A stretch of DNA of 64,000 bases from Podospora bellae-mahoneyi (GCF_035222275.1 NC_085884.1:3100001-3164000), one strand, 5' to 3'; positions 44,896 through 55,846 are shown, counted from the stretch's first letter. The notes: generated from the sequence alone by a model not told the origin. Numbers and translations: made by a program.

Positions 44896-47233
44896 ATGGC
44901 CCATCACACTCACCATCCGGGAAGCAGCTGCTGGGACCATAACGTCGATGAGCGGATTGGTCTCATCGCTGATGGTCTCTCCCACAACGACGATATTCGC
45001 AAGAAGCTGCCTGGTCTCCGGACACTTTTGAACGATTACCTCAGCCCAGACGTCACAGTCGAGTCCACCGACTTTCACAAGCGGCTCCTTCGCGTATTCC
45101 GTGAGTCCGAGCACGACTTTGCCTATCAGCAATGCCTTGATCGTCTCACCTCGGACGAAAGAGACCGTGTCGAAAAGTTTGTTGCCGATGACAAGTCACT
45201 TGAAGATGTCTCAGATGGCTTCGACATGTGTGTCAGTCTTGGTGTCCGTGACCACCTTCAACACCTCACCGGTGTCCCTTGTCTTCAGGTCTCTTCTAGC
45301 GGAGTCCAAGCTCTGGGCTTCCCGCCTAATACTAATGGCACTAATGGTACCAATGGTACTCATCTCAACGGTCAATTCCCCACGCAAGTCGACGTTGCCG
45401 GTCTCAGCGGGAGCAGCACCCTTGACTGGCTCAAGCACAAGGACGGCCTCTTTCATGCCTTTGCTCACAAGTTGAAGGACATGCTTCTGGACCATGAGGA
45501 TGAGCATAACGTCATTGTAAGTCACCCCCGTCTAAATCAGAAGACTGGACCTAACCAGAGGACAGGTCTACAAAGATGCCCCGTTCCAGAACTGGGGCCT
45601 CGTGGTCGATTACACGCCGCAATACACCTGCATCCCCGACTCCGTCGCCGGCGTCCAGCGCATCGTCAAGTACGCTCGCGACCACGACATGTCCGTCCGC
45701 TGCGCCGGTTTTCGTCATTCGTGGGCACCCATCTTCGGTCGCCAAGGGCAAATCACCATCTCATTGCTCTCCCTTGCTGAGGCAACCAAGATTCCCAATT
45801 TTACTGCCCTGTCCAAGGTCCTCCCTGAATGGCTCCTCCACAAGAACGAACTTCAAACCCTTGAAGTCGTCTCCGGCGCCCCGCGCGTCAAGGGCAATGC
45901 TCTTGTGCGAATTGGCGCCAGCACAACCAACGAGCAACTCCGTCGCTGGTGCGTCAAAAACAACAAGTACTCCTACCCCTTGAACGTCATCATGGTCGAG
46001 ATGACCATCGGTGGGACCAATGCACCCATCTGTCACGGCGCCGGAAGGCGACACCAAACCCTCAGCGATCTTGTCCGCAAGGTCGAGTACGTCGACTGCA
46101 ACGGGAAACTCCAAGTCGTCGACGATCCTCGACTTCTCCGGGCAGCAGCGGGATGTTTCGGTCTCATGGGCGTGATCACGCATCTCACCCTCGAGTTTGA
46201 GCCCATGAGCTATGCCCTCATGAAGCCGGAGAAGATCCCCGTTTTGCGAGCTATCCCACCACCTGATGACATGAGACCTGACGACATCCCTCCCGCGTTG
46301 AGACTTGCAGACTGGACTCCCGAGCAGAGAGCAGCCGATATTGCAAAGTTCGAGGAGGTAGCTACCAATGGGTATTACACTGAGTGGTTCTGGTTTCCGT
46401 ATTCAGATCTCTGCTGGGTCAACTGCTGGGACACAACCTCCGATCCCTCCGGAATAGAGGACTACCCCTCGAATATCCAGACATTCTTCATGTTCATCAG
46501 CCAGTTCACAATGAATGTGCTCCAGAACGCGACGGTGCTAAATGAGCTGATCAAGACGCTCCATCTAGACGAGGCGGCGGTGACGTTGATTTCAAGAGCG
46601 GCAATGTTTGCTCTGCCAGCGTGGGATGAGCCAGTGAAGACGTACCTACCGAATGCGCTGCATTTCCAGAGGGGGATTCAGAATGTCAGAGTGCTGGACG
46701 TGGAAGTTGAGATTCCTCTTCAGTCGTCGGAGGCAGATCCGACAAAGCCGGATTATGGGGTTGTGAGGAAGGCGTGGTGGGATGCGATTCACAGCTGCTA
46801 CGAGCATAGCACCAAGGGATGTCCACAGCGGATGCCGCTTGAAATGAGGATTATGGGAGGCAGTGACATCGTTATGGCTCCGCAGAAGGGGAACACGTTG
46901 GGGACATGTGCGATTGAGGTATTGACGCTGGAGGCGGCGAGGGATATGTGGGTGCCGTATGCTGAGGAGGTGATTGGGAAGTGGCTGTCCTATCGAGATA
47001 AAGACGGTAAGAGGATCAACACAAGGCCACATTGGGCGAAACAGTGGCATGAGATCAAGGTTGATGGGAGGCCGTGGGTGGAGAAGATGAAGGAAGAGGA
47101 TTACCGGGTGGAAAAAGAGGAGTTCAAGGGGTTGCTGGCTGAGATTGGAAAGAAGCATGGCTGGACGCTGAAGGATTTGAAGAAGAGGTTCTCGAATGAC
47201 TTTTTTGATGGATTCTACTTTGACAACATTTAG
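44896..47233 (+). CDS. FAD-dependent oxidoreductase, D-arabinono-1,4-lactone oxidase-like, with N-terminal extension
   Basis: Exons 44896-45516 and 45566-47233 encode 762 residues; the intron is 49 nt with a GTAAGT donor and CTAAC branch. The FAD-binding (PCMH-type) domain begins after about 210 residues: LVVDYTPQYTCIPDSVAGVQ, AGFRHSWAPIFGRQG (about 254-268) and IGGTNAPICHGAGRRHQTLS, then AAAGCFGLMGVITHL. The C-terminal half has the ALO pattern: PLEMRIMGGSDIVMAP, then RPHWAKQWHEI (the HWAK motif) and a final FYFDNI. ALO enzymes oxidise D-arabinono-1,4-lactone to D-erythroascorbate; this distant relative may use another sugar lactone or polyol. Residues 1-207 are an extra helical, acidic region that ends in an Asn-Gly-Thr repeat (NTNGTNGTNGTHLNG); I do not recognise it. 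No signal peptide. The gene is intact although it lies among decayed genes. Confidence 0.93.
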
Positions 47234-47563
47234 GAGCGCCTGTGCGCAAGCCTAGGTAGGCGAGGGGCTTTTATCGTTTGAGCGAGGTATTGACATTAGA
47301 AATACTAGGCACTCAGGTGTAACATGATACCAATATCTCATTTTCGTTTCTCCCATACAGCCATTTGAAAACCCTTCAAATTCCTCTCACAAACATTGCG
47401 ATCCGGACAATGAGTGTATATCAAGCTCCTTCCCATGGCAAGTGTTCGAGAGCAGAGATAACTCCAATAAACACCATCAGCTACCAGCAATTGGCCTCGC
47501 AAAAGCCCAAGCTAGTCCCAACGTGTTAGGAATTGAGCTGGATTATGAGAACGCAAAAAAAAG
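47234..47563. other. Intergenic region between convergent genes
   Basis: No gene; 3' flanks of the oxidoreductase (plus) and of the small secreted-protein gene (minus). Confidence 0.5.
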
Positions 47564-47842
47564 TTAAACTTGCCAAGTGGTGCGGGCAGCAAAGTTCCCA
47601 TCGGGGCTATTGCAGACCTGGCAAATAGGCTCTTGGTCATGGCAATTGTTGCAGCTGTCCCAGCGGCAGGCGCGCTTCATGATATCGGTATCCGCACGCT
47701 TTGACATCTTGAGCTTGTTCAAGGCAGAAAGCGAGTTGCAGCTGCTTCTGAACGTCTCGGCCAGGTCGTGGGAGACGTTGATAGCCAAGCCGGTGCTGGC
47801 AAGGACGGTGAAGATGGTGATGATGGCACTGGTGAGCTGCAT
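47564..47842 (-). CDS. Small secreted cysteine-rich protein with dibasic sites
   Basis: A 92-residue frame from ATG 47842. The signal peptide is MQLTSAIITIFTVLASTGLA. The pro-region is followed by two Lys-Arg pairs (KMSKRADTD and IMKRACRW) that fit Kex2 cleavage. The predicted mature C-terminal piece of 35 residues holds five Cys (CRWDSCNNCHDQEPICQVC), and a sixth lies in SSCNSL before the cleavage sites. This is the design of a fungal small secreted protein or candidate effector. I recognise no named family and no function is claimed. It is convergent with the oxidoreductase gene. Confidence 0.75.
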   Translation of the reverse strand: MQLTSAIITIFTVLASTGLAINVSHDLAETFRSSCNSLSALNKLKMSKRADTDIMKRACRWDSCNNCHDQEPICQVCNSPDGNFAARTTWQV

Positions 47843-48622
47843 TTTGGCAGTGCTTGGTTGAGGTGGTGTGTGGGCTGATGGAGGAAGAGTTAAGAAGGGA
47901 TTAAATGTCAATGATATGATGGCAAGATGAGGATGGGGATGGGGATGAGGATGATGGAGAAAAAGGGAGGACAGAACTGGAAGACCTATCGGGTCTTTAT
48001 ACCTGGCGTCCTCACTATCTCTGGAAAGGTGATCCGCTTGCATCTTCTGCCTATCATCTTTGTCCCCTTGGATTTCCTTGGGCTTCATGTGAAAGATTTC
48101 AAGGCAGCTTGCGGCAGAATCCTGTCATCTCCATTCGACCAGGACAACCGCAACATTTCCTTGCTGCGTCTGAGGCGGCAAGCCGTGATACTCGTCGGAT
48201 AGTGTTGTCGTCATCCTTCTTCGATTGGCTGCAACCCCCAGATGCATCACTCTGGACAATCATAACCGGTTGTGTAAGGTAATGTAAGCTGCACCGCGAG
48301 GTAAACTCTAACCACGGCAGCTGTCATAGCAACGTGTCAGCCTTTTACGAGAGAAATATCATGACTAGTTACTGAAGATTTGGCGGTTTCACTCAAGGCA
48401 TGAAGAAGGAACCAAAATATCACTCCTATTCAAGGTCTAGCCGACTATGCAGCGACCACTGATAGGTAGATAGGTAGATACCTATAGTACCAGACAAGTG
48501 AGCTACAGACCTCTTGCTTAATGCGGCATGAGATGGTATTTAAATTTGAAGTTGACGTGAGGTGGTTAGAGCGAGACGTTATGGTACCTAGCTTCACTGC
48601 CTCCACCTAGTCACCTCAATAA
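47843..48622. other. Intergenic region before the transposon
   Basis: No gene. It should carry the promoter of the small secreted-protein gene. A run of GATGGG-like purine repeats lies near 47925-47960, and a GATAGGTAGATAGGTAGAT repeat near 48461-48480. Confidence 0.5.
48615..48622. repeat. Target-site duplication, left copy
   Basis: CTCAATAA directly precedes the left inverted repeat. The base after the right repeat begins CTCCATAA (51704-51711), identical at seven of eight positions. Including the preceding C gives eight of nine, a length typical of MULE insertion. Confidence 0.65.
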
Positions 48623-48675
48623 GAGAAATTCTAGGGGCGCATTACCCCCCATATGGGTTAGGGTTATATATGGCC
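48623..48675 (+). repeat. Left terminal inverted repeat of the MULE
   Basis: 53 bases that match the reverse complement of 51629-51703 almost perfectly once the extra 23-bp unit on the right is left out. Confidence 0.9.
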
Positions 48676-48833
48676 CCTGAACATTTCTCAGGACTTTTCA
48701 TCATCACAACCACCATCAACAACCAAACTGTCACTGCACTGCATTCTCGCCCATAAAAAGCCCCATACAAAGTAATGATTACAAATACTACAAATAAACC
48801 TCAATTGAAACACGATTTCCACCACTTCAAACG

Positions 48834-51376
48834 CTATGCAGGCTTCAAACAACCATTGAAACTCCCACCCATACTGATGCCTTTGCCAAAGACCTCGGAA
48901 AACGCGTTTCTGGCGTATTCCTCCACGTCAGAGAGCCGGCCGAAGGCTTCCTTCGCCTTGGCAGTAGGCCGGACCTGTCTCCCTGAACGGGTTCGCTGTT
49001 CACTGAGGATGGTCAACTCGGCCCGGGCCCGGCGCGTCACCCGGAGGGTGGTACGCCCGGGTTCTGTGTTCAACGGCAGGTCGGAAGCCCAGTCCGCCGC
49101 CTCTGTGGGTGCCGGTGCCGGAGGCGATAACGGACGTGGTGAAGGTTCGGGATCTGGCTTAGGGGCTGGCTCAGGGGTAGCCTCCCGCTCGTGCTGTGAG
49201 AGCTGGCGCCTGACCGAGGGCTTGAGCCGAGGCCCGTTGCCTTTCACAGGGCCGGGCTTGGTCTTCCTCACCGGCACCTTGGCTTTCTTCGGGGCAGGTG
49301 CTTTTGCCGGTGTTTTCTTCGGGGCCTGGCGCTTGGCCGGCGCCTTTGCCACCTCCCTGCCGGTAGGCATTCCTTGACTACTGTTCTTTGGCCGGCCTTT
49401 CGGGAGGGCTTTGCGAGGGTTCTTGTACTTGAGGTAATGATCTAGATCATCCTGTTACAAGAGCATAAGGTCAGTAATTGTCATACAATTAGATGGCAAA
49501 GCGGTCTACTTACCAGCCTTTTAGCCATCACATAGAATCCATCAGTATGCTCCAGTGTTAACGGCTCCCCTTCGAGCAAACCAACCCGGATATCATGGCT
49601 GCAGGGGATGCTATACTGGTCTCCAACAGTACACTCTTCATCACAGTCCCCTAAGGCCTTCTTGGGGGGTTCGTTGCCCACAGGTATCGAAGCTTTGGCG
49701 ATGAGATATTGTTGGTTGATAAGTTCAAGGCCGGTCTAACAAAGCCTTTGAACTACCTGTGAGAACCACGGGTTGTTCAGGAAGTCGTTGCGAACCCTCA
49801 CACGCTGTTCAACATGCTTCTCCTCCATGGTTTTGATCTGTTGGCCGGCCATTTCCCATATACAAGTCAACACCTTAGGGATATCCCCTTTACCGTTGAG
49901 TAGGTCTTGATGGTATAGTTCGCTGATTCTGTTGGTGAGGTCGTTGTTACGCCACGGTTGGGATACCGCTTTGTAAAGCAGTGGGCCCAGCACTCCCTTA
50001 AAGGCATCCACTGCTCCTGTACGTACACTAGTACCTTGTTCTGTTTGGCAAAGAGCTTGCGAATGGCATCTTAAACCCCCCAGAATTGCGCTTGAGTCTT
50101 TGCCCATAGGAGGGCCTTGAACTATACCAGAAAACCATGGTGGTTGTAGCACCATCGTTTTCACCGTCAAGATGTTGAAAGAGAGCAGCTCGGAATTGAT
50201 AGCTTTGTTGATCAAGGCTTAATTCAGTACCCTACGCCGTGCCACTCCCGTCACTCTGATCATCACCAGCATCATTGTTGTCTACTCTATCGTCGTCAAC
50301 ACTGTCTTTTGGCTTGCCAATCCACTTTTCCCTGGCCTTAAGGAGGACTCGGGAGGTGAGGTGGTTGATATAGATCTGTTTGTTGGGCATCGGGGAAGAC
50401 CTGCGCCGCAGCTGCTCGCATTTCTTTTTGTTGATCTGTAATAATAATAACCGGTAGGTCGGCGCAAGCTCTTCGAGCAAAGACTTAATAGATTTAAACA
50501 GCCAGGTGAAGGTTTCTTCCGTTTCATTATAGTAAAACCCATAGCACAAAGAGATATTCGTGTTGAAGGGAGTTCTTGTTATAACGTATAGACAAGGGAC
50601 GTCGTACTTATTAATTAAGTAGGTTAGGTCGATAGAAAGTGTATCGGAAAACCTCTTAATTAACGATTCGGCTTGCGGGCAGTAAAACACTATAGCCTTA
50701 AACTGGCGAGAATCGTCAGCCTCCCATTATATACGGTACTTGACTTTCTCGTCAGTAAACCGCTTGATGACCGTGCCGGTGCTGGTATAACCACCGCCCT
50801 TCTCCCTTCGCTTGGCATCCATAAAGTTGTAGATATTCTCGACAATAACGGAAGACCCATCAACTTGATTATGTACTATAGACCTAATTTCTCTTGGCAG
50901 TATAGCCTCGTGCTTATTGTTGCTCGTGATGACTTCTTTTTCAGCGGCAGTAAGCTTGCGGTGTTGTGGATGAGCAGAGGGGTCAGAAGACGGCTCGTGG
51001 TTGTGTACTCGGTGTTGAAGATCCTTGTGATTGTTGTAGATCCAGCTATCGGGGGTTCTGACTACTACTCCCTTCTACTTACAACCATATTTGCGTGAAC
51101 GAGAGACGCGAAGCCAGTACCCCTGGGTGGTCTTGGATCTCCGTAGCGGTCGCAAACGATATTATATCGAGTATAGGCCTTATGAGGACCCTGTTCATTG
51201 CGGCCTTTCTCCCTGGTAACGGCATAACCGTGCTGTTTAGCAAAGAGGTTCAGGGCAGTACAGAGCAGTTCAACAGTGGGCGCGGGGTCTTCAGAACTGA
51301 AGCCTTCAGGTGGGTTGGTGAAGTGGTAGCTTTCGACTTCGGCTTCGACTTCGACTTCTTTATATTCGGAATCCAT
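48834..51376 (-). pseudogene. Decayed MULE transposase gene
   Basis: Read on the minus strand: FAR1-like domain at about 51376-51065 (HGYAVTREKGRNEQG, YNIVCDRYGDPRP); a broken linker with NIYNFMDAKRREKGGGY; the MULE catalytic part at 50690-50450 (SIDLTYLINKYDVPCLYVI, TPFNTNISLCYGFYYNETEE); and a helical part at 50215-49739 ending NPWFSQVVQRLC. TAG at 49736-49738 follows, then in the same frame TGLELINQQYLIAKASIPVG and the SWIM-like CTVGDQYSIPCSHDI. After a likely short intron comes the tail DDLDHYLKYKNPRKALPKG, then Lys/Ala/Pro-rich to 48834. The catalytic and helical parts are in different frames. The TAG could be CAG mutated by C-to-T. All domain types of an active MULE are present, but not in one open frame. 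Confidence 0.8.
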
Positions 51377-51544
51377 CGTTTTAAGCTGCGGTTTTGTTGT
51401 TAGATTCGTTGAAGTAACGTTATTGCCAATTGAACGTACTTACTGCTTGCGCTGCTTACGCGCAATTACCGGCTTACTGGTGATGGAATTCGTGGTGGTC
51501 GCAATTGAATGAGGGAGAAAAAGTCGAAGGTTTAAATGGAATGA

Positions 51545-51620
51545 CAAATGGAATTGGTGGATTTGATGGAATTGAGGGAATTGATGGAATTGTAAGTGGA
51601 ATTGTAAGTGGAATTGTTGG
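51545..51620. repeat. Subterminal GGAATTG minisatellite in the MULE
   Basis: Imperfect direct copies of GGAATTG separated by 3-8 bases (GAATTGATGGAATTG, GTAAGTGGAATT) fill the space just inside the right inverted repeat. Subterminal repeats like this often bind the transposase of DNA elements; whether they do so here is unknown. Confidence 0.75.
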
Positions 51621-51628
51621 ATATCAGT

Positions 51629-51703
51629 GGCCATATATAACCCTAACCCATATAGGCGGTAATGCGCCCCTAGAAAAAGGGTAATGCGCCCCTAGAATTT
51701 CTC
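51629..51703 (-). repeat. Right terminal inverted repeat of the MULE, with internal duplication
   Basis: 75 bases. Compared with the left repeat it contains CTAGGGGCGCATTACC twice in tandem, 23 bases apart, as seen on the minus strand. The rest matches the left end. Confidence 0.9.
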
Positions 51704-51711
51704 CTCCATAA
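51704..51711. repeat. Target-site duplication, right copy
   Basis: CTCCATAA immediately follows the right inverted repeat; see the left copy at 48615-48622. Confidence 0.65.
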
Positions 51712-51789
51712 ACCATCGCTAAAATGCTAGATTTTGAAATGTTGTTATCCGAGTGTGTTATCAACATCCTCACGAACTAACACAGGTAC

Positions 51790-52591
51790 CTAGCAAACTG
51801 GTTTTAACCGTAGCCGTTCTAAGGGCACAACGCCGCACAACGACATCCACAGAGACAAATATGCCATAGGTTGTTCAGGAACTATAACAGGTCTCGGATG
51901 GTTAGCAGCCCGCTTAAGGATAGAAGAGAATATTGACAACTCTTTCAAATTCCACCACTCTTCAGGTTCAGCCGCCGCCGCGAGACTCCGGAGTTCCAAC
52001 TGCCATATGAAGTTCCCGTCCCGCTGGCGTAAAGCGCAAAGATCGCGTCCAAACACAGCTAGACAGGTCAGCTTTATTGATAAAGAGGGAGATGGGAATG
52101 GATCTGGCTTTGAGCCTACCAGTCTGGGTCATTTCGGATCAGACACTTCCTTCAGGTTTGTCATACTCTTGGTGAGTTGCTCAATGCTCGTTGTTATGGT
52201 ATCTTCGCTGAAAAGGGCGAACCTTCCCCTTCATCCTCCCTTGAAAATGGCCCTCGAAATTGCTCCGTTGATCCCTCTTAATGCTCGTAAAGATTTCGAG
52301 GTACTGGACTAGCTTCTCAGTGTAATCCTCAACTTCTTTCCGATGGTCTTTGATCCGCTCGTAGTCAGCGCCCCATAATCGCTGATAGATTTCTGGAGAA
52401 TATTTCTCATAGTTCCATGTAGAATCCCAGGATGCCAGCGCATCCTCTAGGCCACCCAGCGTGTTAAGCATCGTCCTGAAGGAATGTGGAAACGAAACAA
52501 CACTGTGCCGCTTGGCATTGAGGGTCGCCAATGTGCCTGTGACGAACCCGAGCAGTCCAAGGACAAGCCCGATTGCAGCTACTGGTGTCAC
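51790..52591 (-). pseudogene. Possible decayed gene, unknown function
   Basis: The first 136 codons (52591-52181) look coding: a hydrophobic start (MTPVAAIGLVLGLLGFVTGT), then EDALASWDSTWNYEKYSPEIYQR cut by nothing for 100 residues, and LWGADYERIKDHRKEVEDY. A second piece in another frame (52056-51790) has WQLELRSLAAAAEPEEWWNL. The layout of an N-terminal hydrophobic helix followed by a helical bundle recalls fungal incompatibility-type N-terminal domains, but I cannot name a family. The frame break suggests decay or a missed intron. Confidence 0.35.
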
Positions 52592-52855
52592 AAGTTCAGG
52601 TATTGTTGATTGCTTTATTTGACACCACCTTCAGCCTGTAAGCAGTGTTTGGTCTGGCCTCTAATGAGAACATGTTATTAATCTAAATTATTAGGAGGCA
52701 AGTCAGTTTCTTAGAATGGCACGGTCCAGCCTTTCTGACAGTGTGCAGCTTGATGACCGTTGGACCCTTCACATCGACAACCAGTTTCCCCTCAACGTTG
52801 CCTTGACCATTCAGGGTCACAACCTTCCTCATCCTGGAGGAAGACTACAGCTTGA

Positions 52856-53540
52856 TCGTCTCTGTGTCAGCTGCCAGTCAAGACAGTTATAGAAGGTTAG
52901 GTTCAGCTCCACTGTGAGTGTGAAATCACTCGAGGTGCAGGCAGCTCGCAAAGCATGTGAAATGTGCTACCTCCTTTGGAAAGCTTGCTCGAAGGCAGGA
53001 GGCACAAACTTCCAGACGTCAACTTTCACAAGGGTTGGCTCAGGCCTAACTCTGAACTCGGGTAATGTTCATGTGTTATCAATTTGTAAGAACCAAATGA
53101 GTATTCTGTCACCACTGCAAAAAGATCGCACTTATCTCTCCCCCCCACCTTTTGCGATGTTGTTAACATCAAGCTGACCATATCAGTTGTTCACAGAGCC
53201 GTTGACTACTTCAGTGATATCCAGATTAAGTACCCTTGTCTTTAAAAGGCAGGAAGCGATGTTCACTTTAAGATCATGAATCAGTGGCTAGACCTGTGTG
53301 ATTTACCACATTATCACATGGGTGATGCAGCGTCAACAAAGTCTGACCTTCCCACAAGACTAATTAATGTTGGCCACCCTAATGATGAGTCTGTTAGGCT
53401 ACGGGAGACACAGGTGGGAGATTCTATCCGATACATTGCTCTTTCTCATCCTTGGGGAGAACTTCCACACTTCTGCACGTACAGAACTGGCTGAGTTGAG
53501 CATCGCGCAGCTGATTGATGGCGTTCCTTTGATGATGTGG
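52856..53540 (+). pseudogene. Truncated HET-domain gene
   Basis: Pieces of a heterokaryon-incompatibility (HET) protein are readable. A Cys-containing start (LCVSCQ) is followed by a TAG near 52890, then SLEVQAARKACEMCYLLWKA, which is typical of the region before HET domains. HYHMGDAASTKSDLPTRLIN, then RLRETQVGDSIRYIALSHPW and GELPHFCTYRT form the start of the HET domain. A frame change at about 53478 is needed to read ELAELSIAQLIDGVP, and the rest of the domain (YLWIDSLCI-type motif) is missing. The gene is interrupted and fused to unrelated sequence. It cannot make a normal HET protein. Confidence 0.6.
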
Positions 53541-54602
53541 GTCTTTGAAGGCCGCGGATGTCTACTCGAGAAAGGCCACCCATTGCTTGAACACGAGAAT
53601 CTCTATGAGGGTGCCCTTGATCAAGCGCGGCTATTTCGCGACGCATTTGACCCAGCCATCCTTCAGTTTTCCTCAAAGATAAACCTCTATAATCATGAAG
53701 CAGCATCCTACTTTGTGGTACACTCTAACTCACCCACCGGGCAGATCATGCAAGCATATCAGAATTCTGCGATTGGGTCACGGGAGTTCAAGATGAGGTT
53801 GGTCGAACTGACCGCCGTCGCGGTACACAACCTAGCGGTTCTTGTATACCAAGGACATCCAAAGCTCCACAGCCAGGAGGAAATCGACAAAACTGTATCC
53901 CGGACAGTTCCGCCTTGATGGATAAAGGACGATGGACTTAAACCGCGCTGGGAGAAAGTCAATGAACCCCACCCAATGCTCTTCTATCATGTTGAGTATC
54001 TCGACCATGACCGCTACACCCATGGTCTTGCCGATGTAGTTGGCTACTGGGCAGAGGATCGCAATTTTGGCGGTGTAGTTCTGTTTGACAAAGGTGACTA
54101 TCTAGAGTTACAGGAGGCTTTTGATGAACTCACAAACTATGAATCTGAGGATTCCTTCGTCGTCACTCTAGAGTATGACGCAAGCGACTTACCAATTGTC
54201 ACCAAGAGCCCTAGGGACCCAGGGACTTCAGAAGACAACATGTCCCAAGCATCAAGTGGCAAGCGTAGGAAACTTGAAGATGGATCTGGAAAAACACCGC
54301 CGGCGCCCCCTGAATTACTCTTAGGCTCGCCGCCTTCACTAGGCTCACCACCCCTTTTGGACTCTCCGCCGCCCCTTAGCTCACCTCGTCTTCGCTCAGA
54401 ATAACCACTGGAACTATTATCTTCACCCGACGCAAGTAAGCAAGAAACACCTCTACCACAAGGTGCTACGAAGTCGCCAGCAAAGCCTGTTCCGCAGTCA
54501 CCGAACTCACTCAAGCTAGCAGGCGAAGCACCAGGCTCAGAGAGCGTCTCGCTCCATGACAAGGATGCCACTGCAAATGTTGACATTGAGTCCAACGAAT
54601 AA
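53526..54602 (+). pseudogene. Decayed gene of unknown function with premature stops
   Basis: One frame holds coding-like sequence over 1.08 kb but is cut by TGA (53916-53918, after SRTVPP) and TAA (54402-54404, after SPRLRSE). Segments include [95 protein letters not shown] and a Pro/Ser-rich end that stops at TAA 54600-54602. The frame stays the same across both stops, so each looks like one nonsense change; CGA to TGA and CAA to TAA would both be C-to-T. The [15 protein letters not shown] pattern reminds me of an uncharacterised fungal protein family, but I cannot give a name. No frameshift is required. Confidence 0.5.
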
Positions 54603-54870
54603 TGACAGAGTCAGATATTGTGAACGCTGGGTATTTCAAGAGCTCTGAGGGGACAAGGCTGACGGATGCAACTAATTCTAAGGACTAGAAAGGCTTTATA
54701 TGCCAATCAAACAGATATTCAGATACAAGCGCCAAGCATCTTCCACATGTGATTCAACCTGCAATTCAAGACCTGTAAGCATTATCCAAGAGCTCTCCTC
54801 TACAACCAAACGCTCGGACCAAATGCTTCCCTGTGTACCTAGCTAGGTATCTCGTTCATTGTTTTCAGAA

Positions 54871-55846
54871 TCAAGTCTCGCAAGTCTGCTCTCCACAGTC
54901 AGGGTCGGCGTCATCAATGCCCTCACGGGGGCCCTGGAACTCTTTCTGGCAGATCAGAGACCAATACACCTCCTATAATCAACATTAGTGCCTGACTAAC
55001 AAGCTTCTCGACTAAGAGATTGAAACTTACCGCAGCATAATACGCGTAACTGTCAGCATTGACCCGAGCCAAATCTTTCGGCAACCGATCATAAACGGCA
55101 ACCGGGCCATAGCCAGGTTCACCATCAGGATTGTCAACAATAGATCCGAAGGAAGACTGGATCATGAGGTCATAGTGGAGGTACTCATGGAGGAGTGTCA
55201 TTCCGAGGGTGTTAAAATGCTATAATGAGTTAAGTCAATAAAAGTTGCTCATGATGAACACCAAGAGGGAGACACTTACAAAGCTGACATTATCCGCAAT
55301 ATCCCCCCCATCCTCAGCACAAGCAGCATAGAAGTCCCTCGCATCCTCATCCCCACGGTCTTTCCCCTCAAGATCACCAATAGCCTTCTTGTTGAAAGCA
55401 CGAGGGCAAACCACGATAAAAGGCTGCTCAGTATTGTAATCACCCGAGTACGCCAATCCACGATCACCGCAGGCATTGTCAAGATCGGTAGTTTGCACGA
55501 GGAAGTTCCCCAGCATGTCATGACCTTCGCCGTCATTGTTAAGGTCTCTGAAGATTCGGGTAATTTCCTCACGGTCTGCCGGGTCAAAGTAGTGGGGATA
55601 GATTGTCTCGTCGGTTTCAATGAAGGACAAGACGGCAGAGGTCAACTCGATGGCGTCTTTGAAGGCGGTTTCGACTTTGTTGAGACGGTTGGGGACGGGC
55701 TCTTCGTCTTCGGGGAAGTCTTCCCCTGTGTTGGGCTCAGCCCGCTTGGAGAGGGCTCTGATGCCGGGCTTGGGGGTGGAGGGTAGGACGCTGGCGTGCG
55801 CCAGGGACAGGCTTGAAGTCAGAAAGAGGGTGCGGATGAGGTGCAT
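54871..55846 (-). CDS. Secreted zinc metallopeptidase with HEYLH motif
   Basis: Exons 55846-55280, 55219-55031 and 54972-54871 encode 285 residues; all junctions are in phase 0, with GTAAGT donors and TATAG acceptors. Signal peptide MHLIRTLFLTSSLSLAHASV, then a Lys-Arg at 34-35 suitable for propeptide cleavage. The zinc site HEYLH is at residues 200-204 (MTLLHEYLHYDLM). Downstream NADSYAYYAAEVYWS resembles the closing part of fungal M35/aspzincin-like peptidases, in which an Asp or similar residue is the third ligand; PVAVYDRL is a candidate. Six Cys suggest disulfides. It should act outside the cell on proteins; substrate unknown. Intact gene between two HET relics. Confidence 0.88.

Larger units (their letters stand above)
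48623..51703 (-). mobile_element. Decayed Mutator-like (MULE) DNA transposon, 3.08 kb
   Basis: The element is bounded by inverted repeats that begin GAGAAATTCTAGGGGCGC and end GGGTTATATATGGCC (48623-48675 and 51629-51703), with an 8-9 bp target duplication carrying one mismatch. Inside, on the minus strand, are relics of a transposase with an N-terminal FAR1-like DNA-binding region, a MULE catalytic region, a SWIM-like zinc motif and a Lys/Ala/Pro-rich tail. Frames are broken, so it cannot move on its own, but the ends could still be used by a related transposase. The right repeat contains an extra 23-bp unit. The one mismatch in the target duplication and the damaged transposase show an old insertion. 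Confidence 0.87.
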
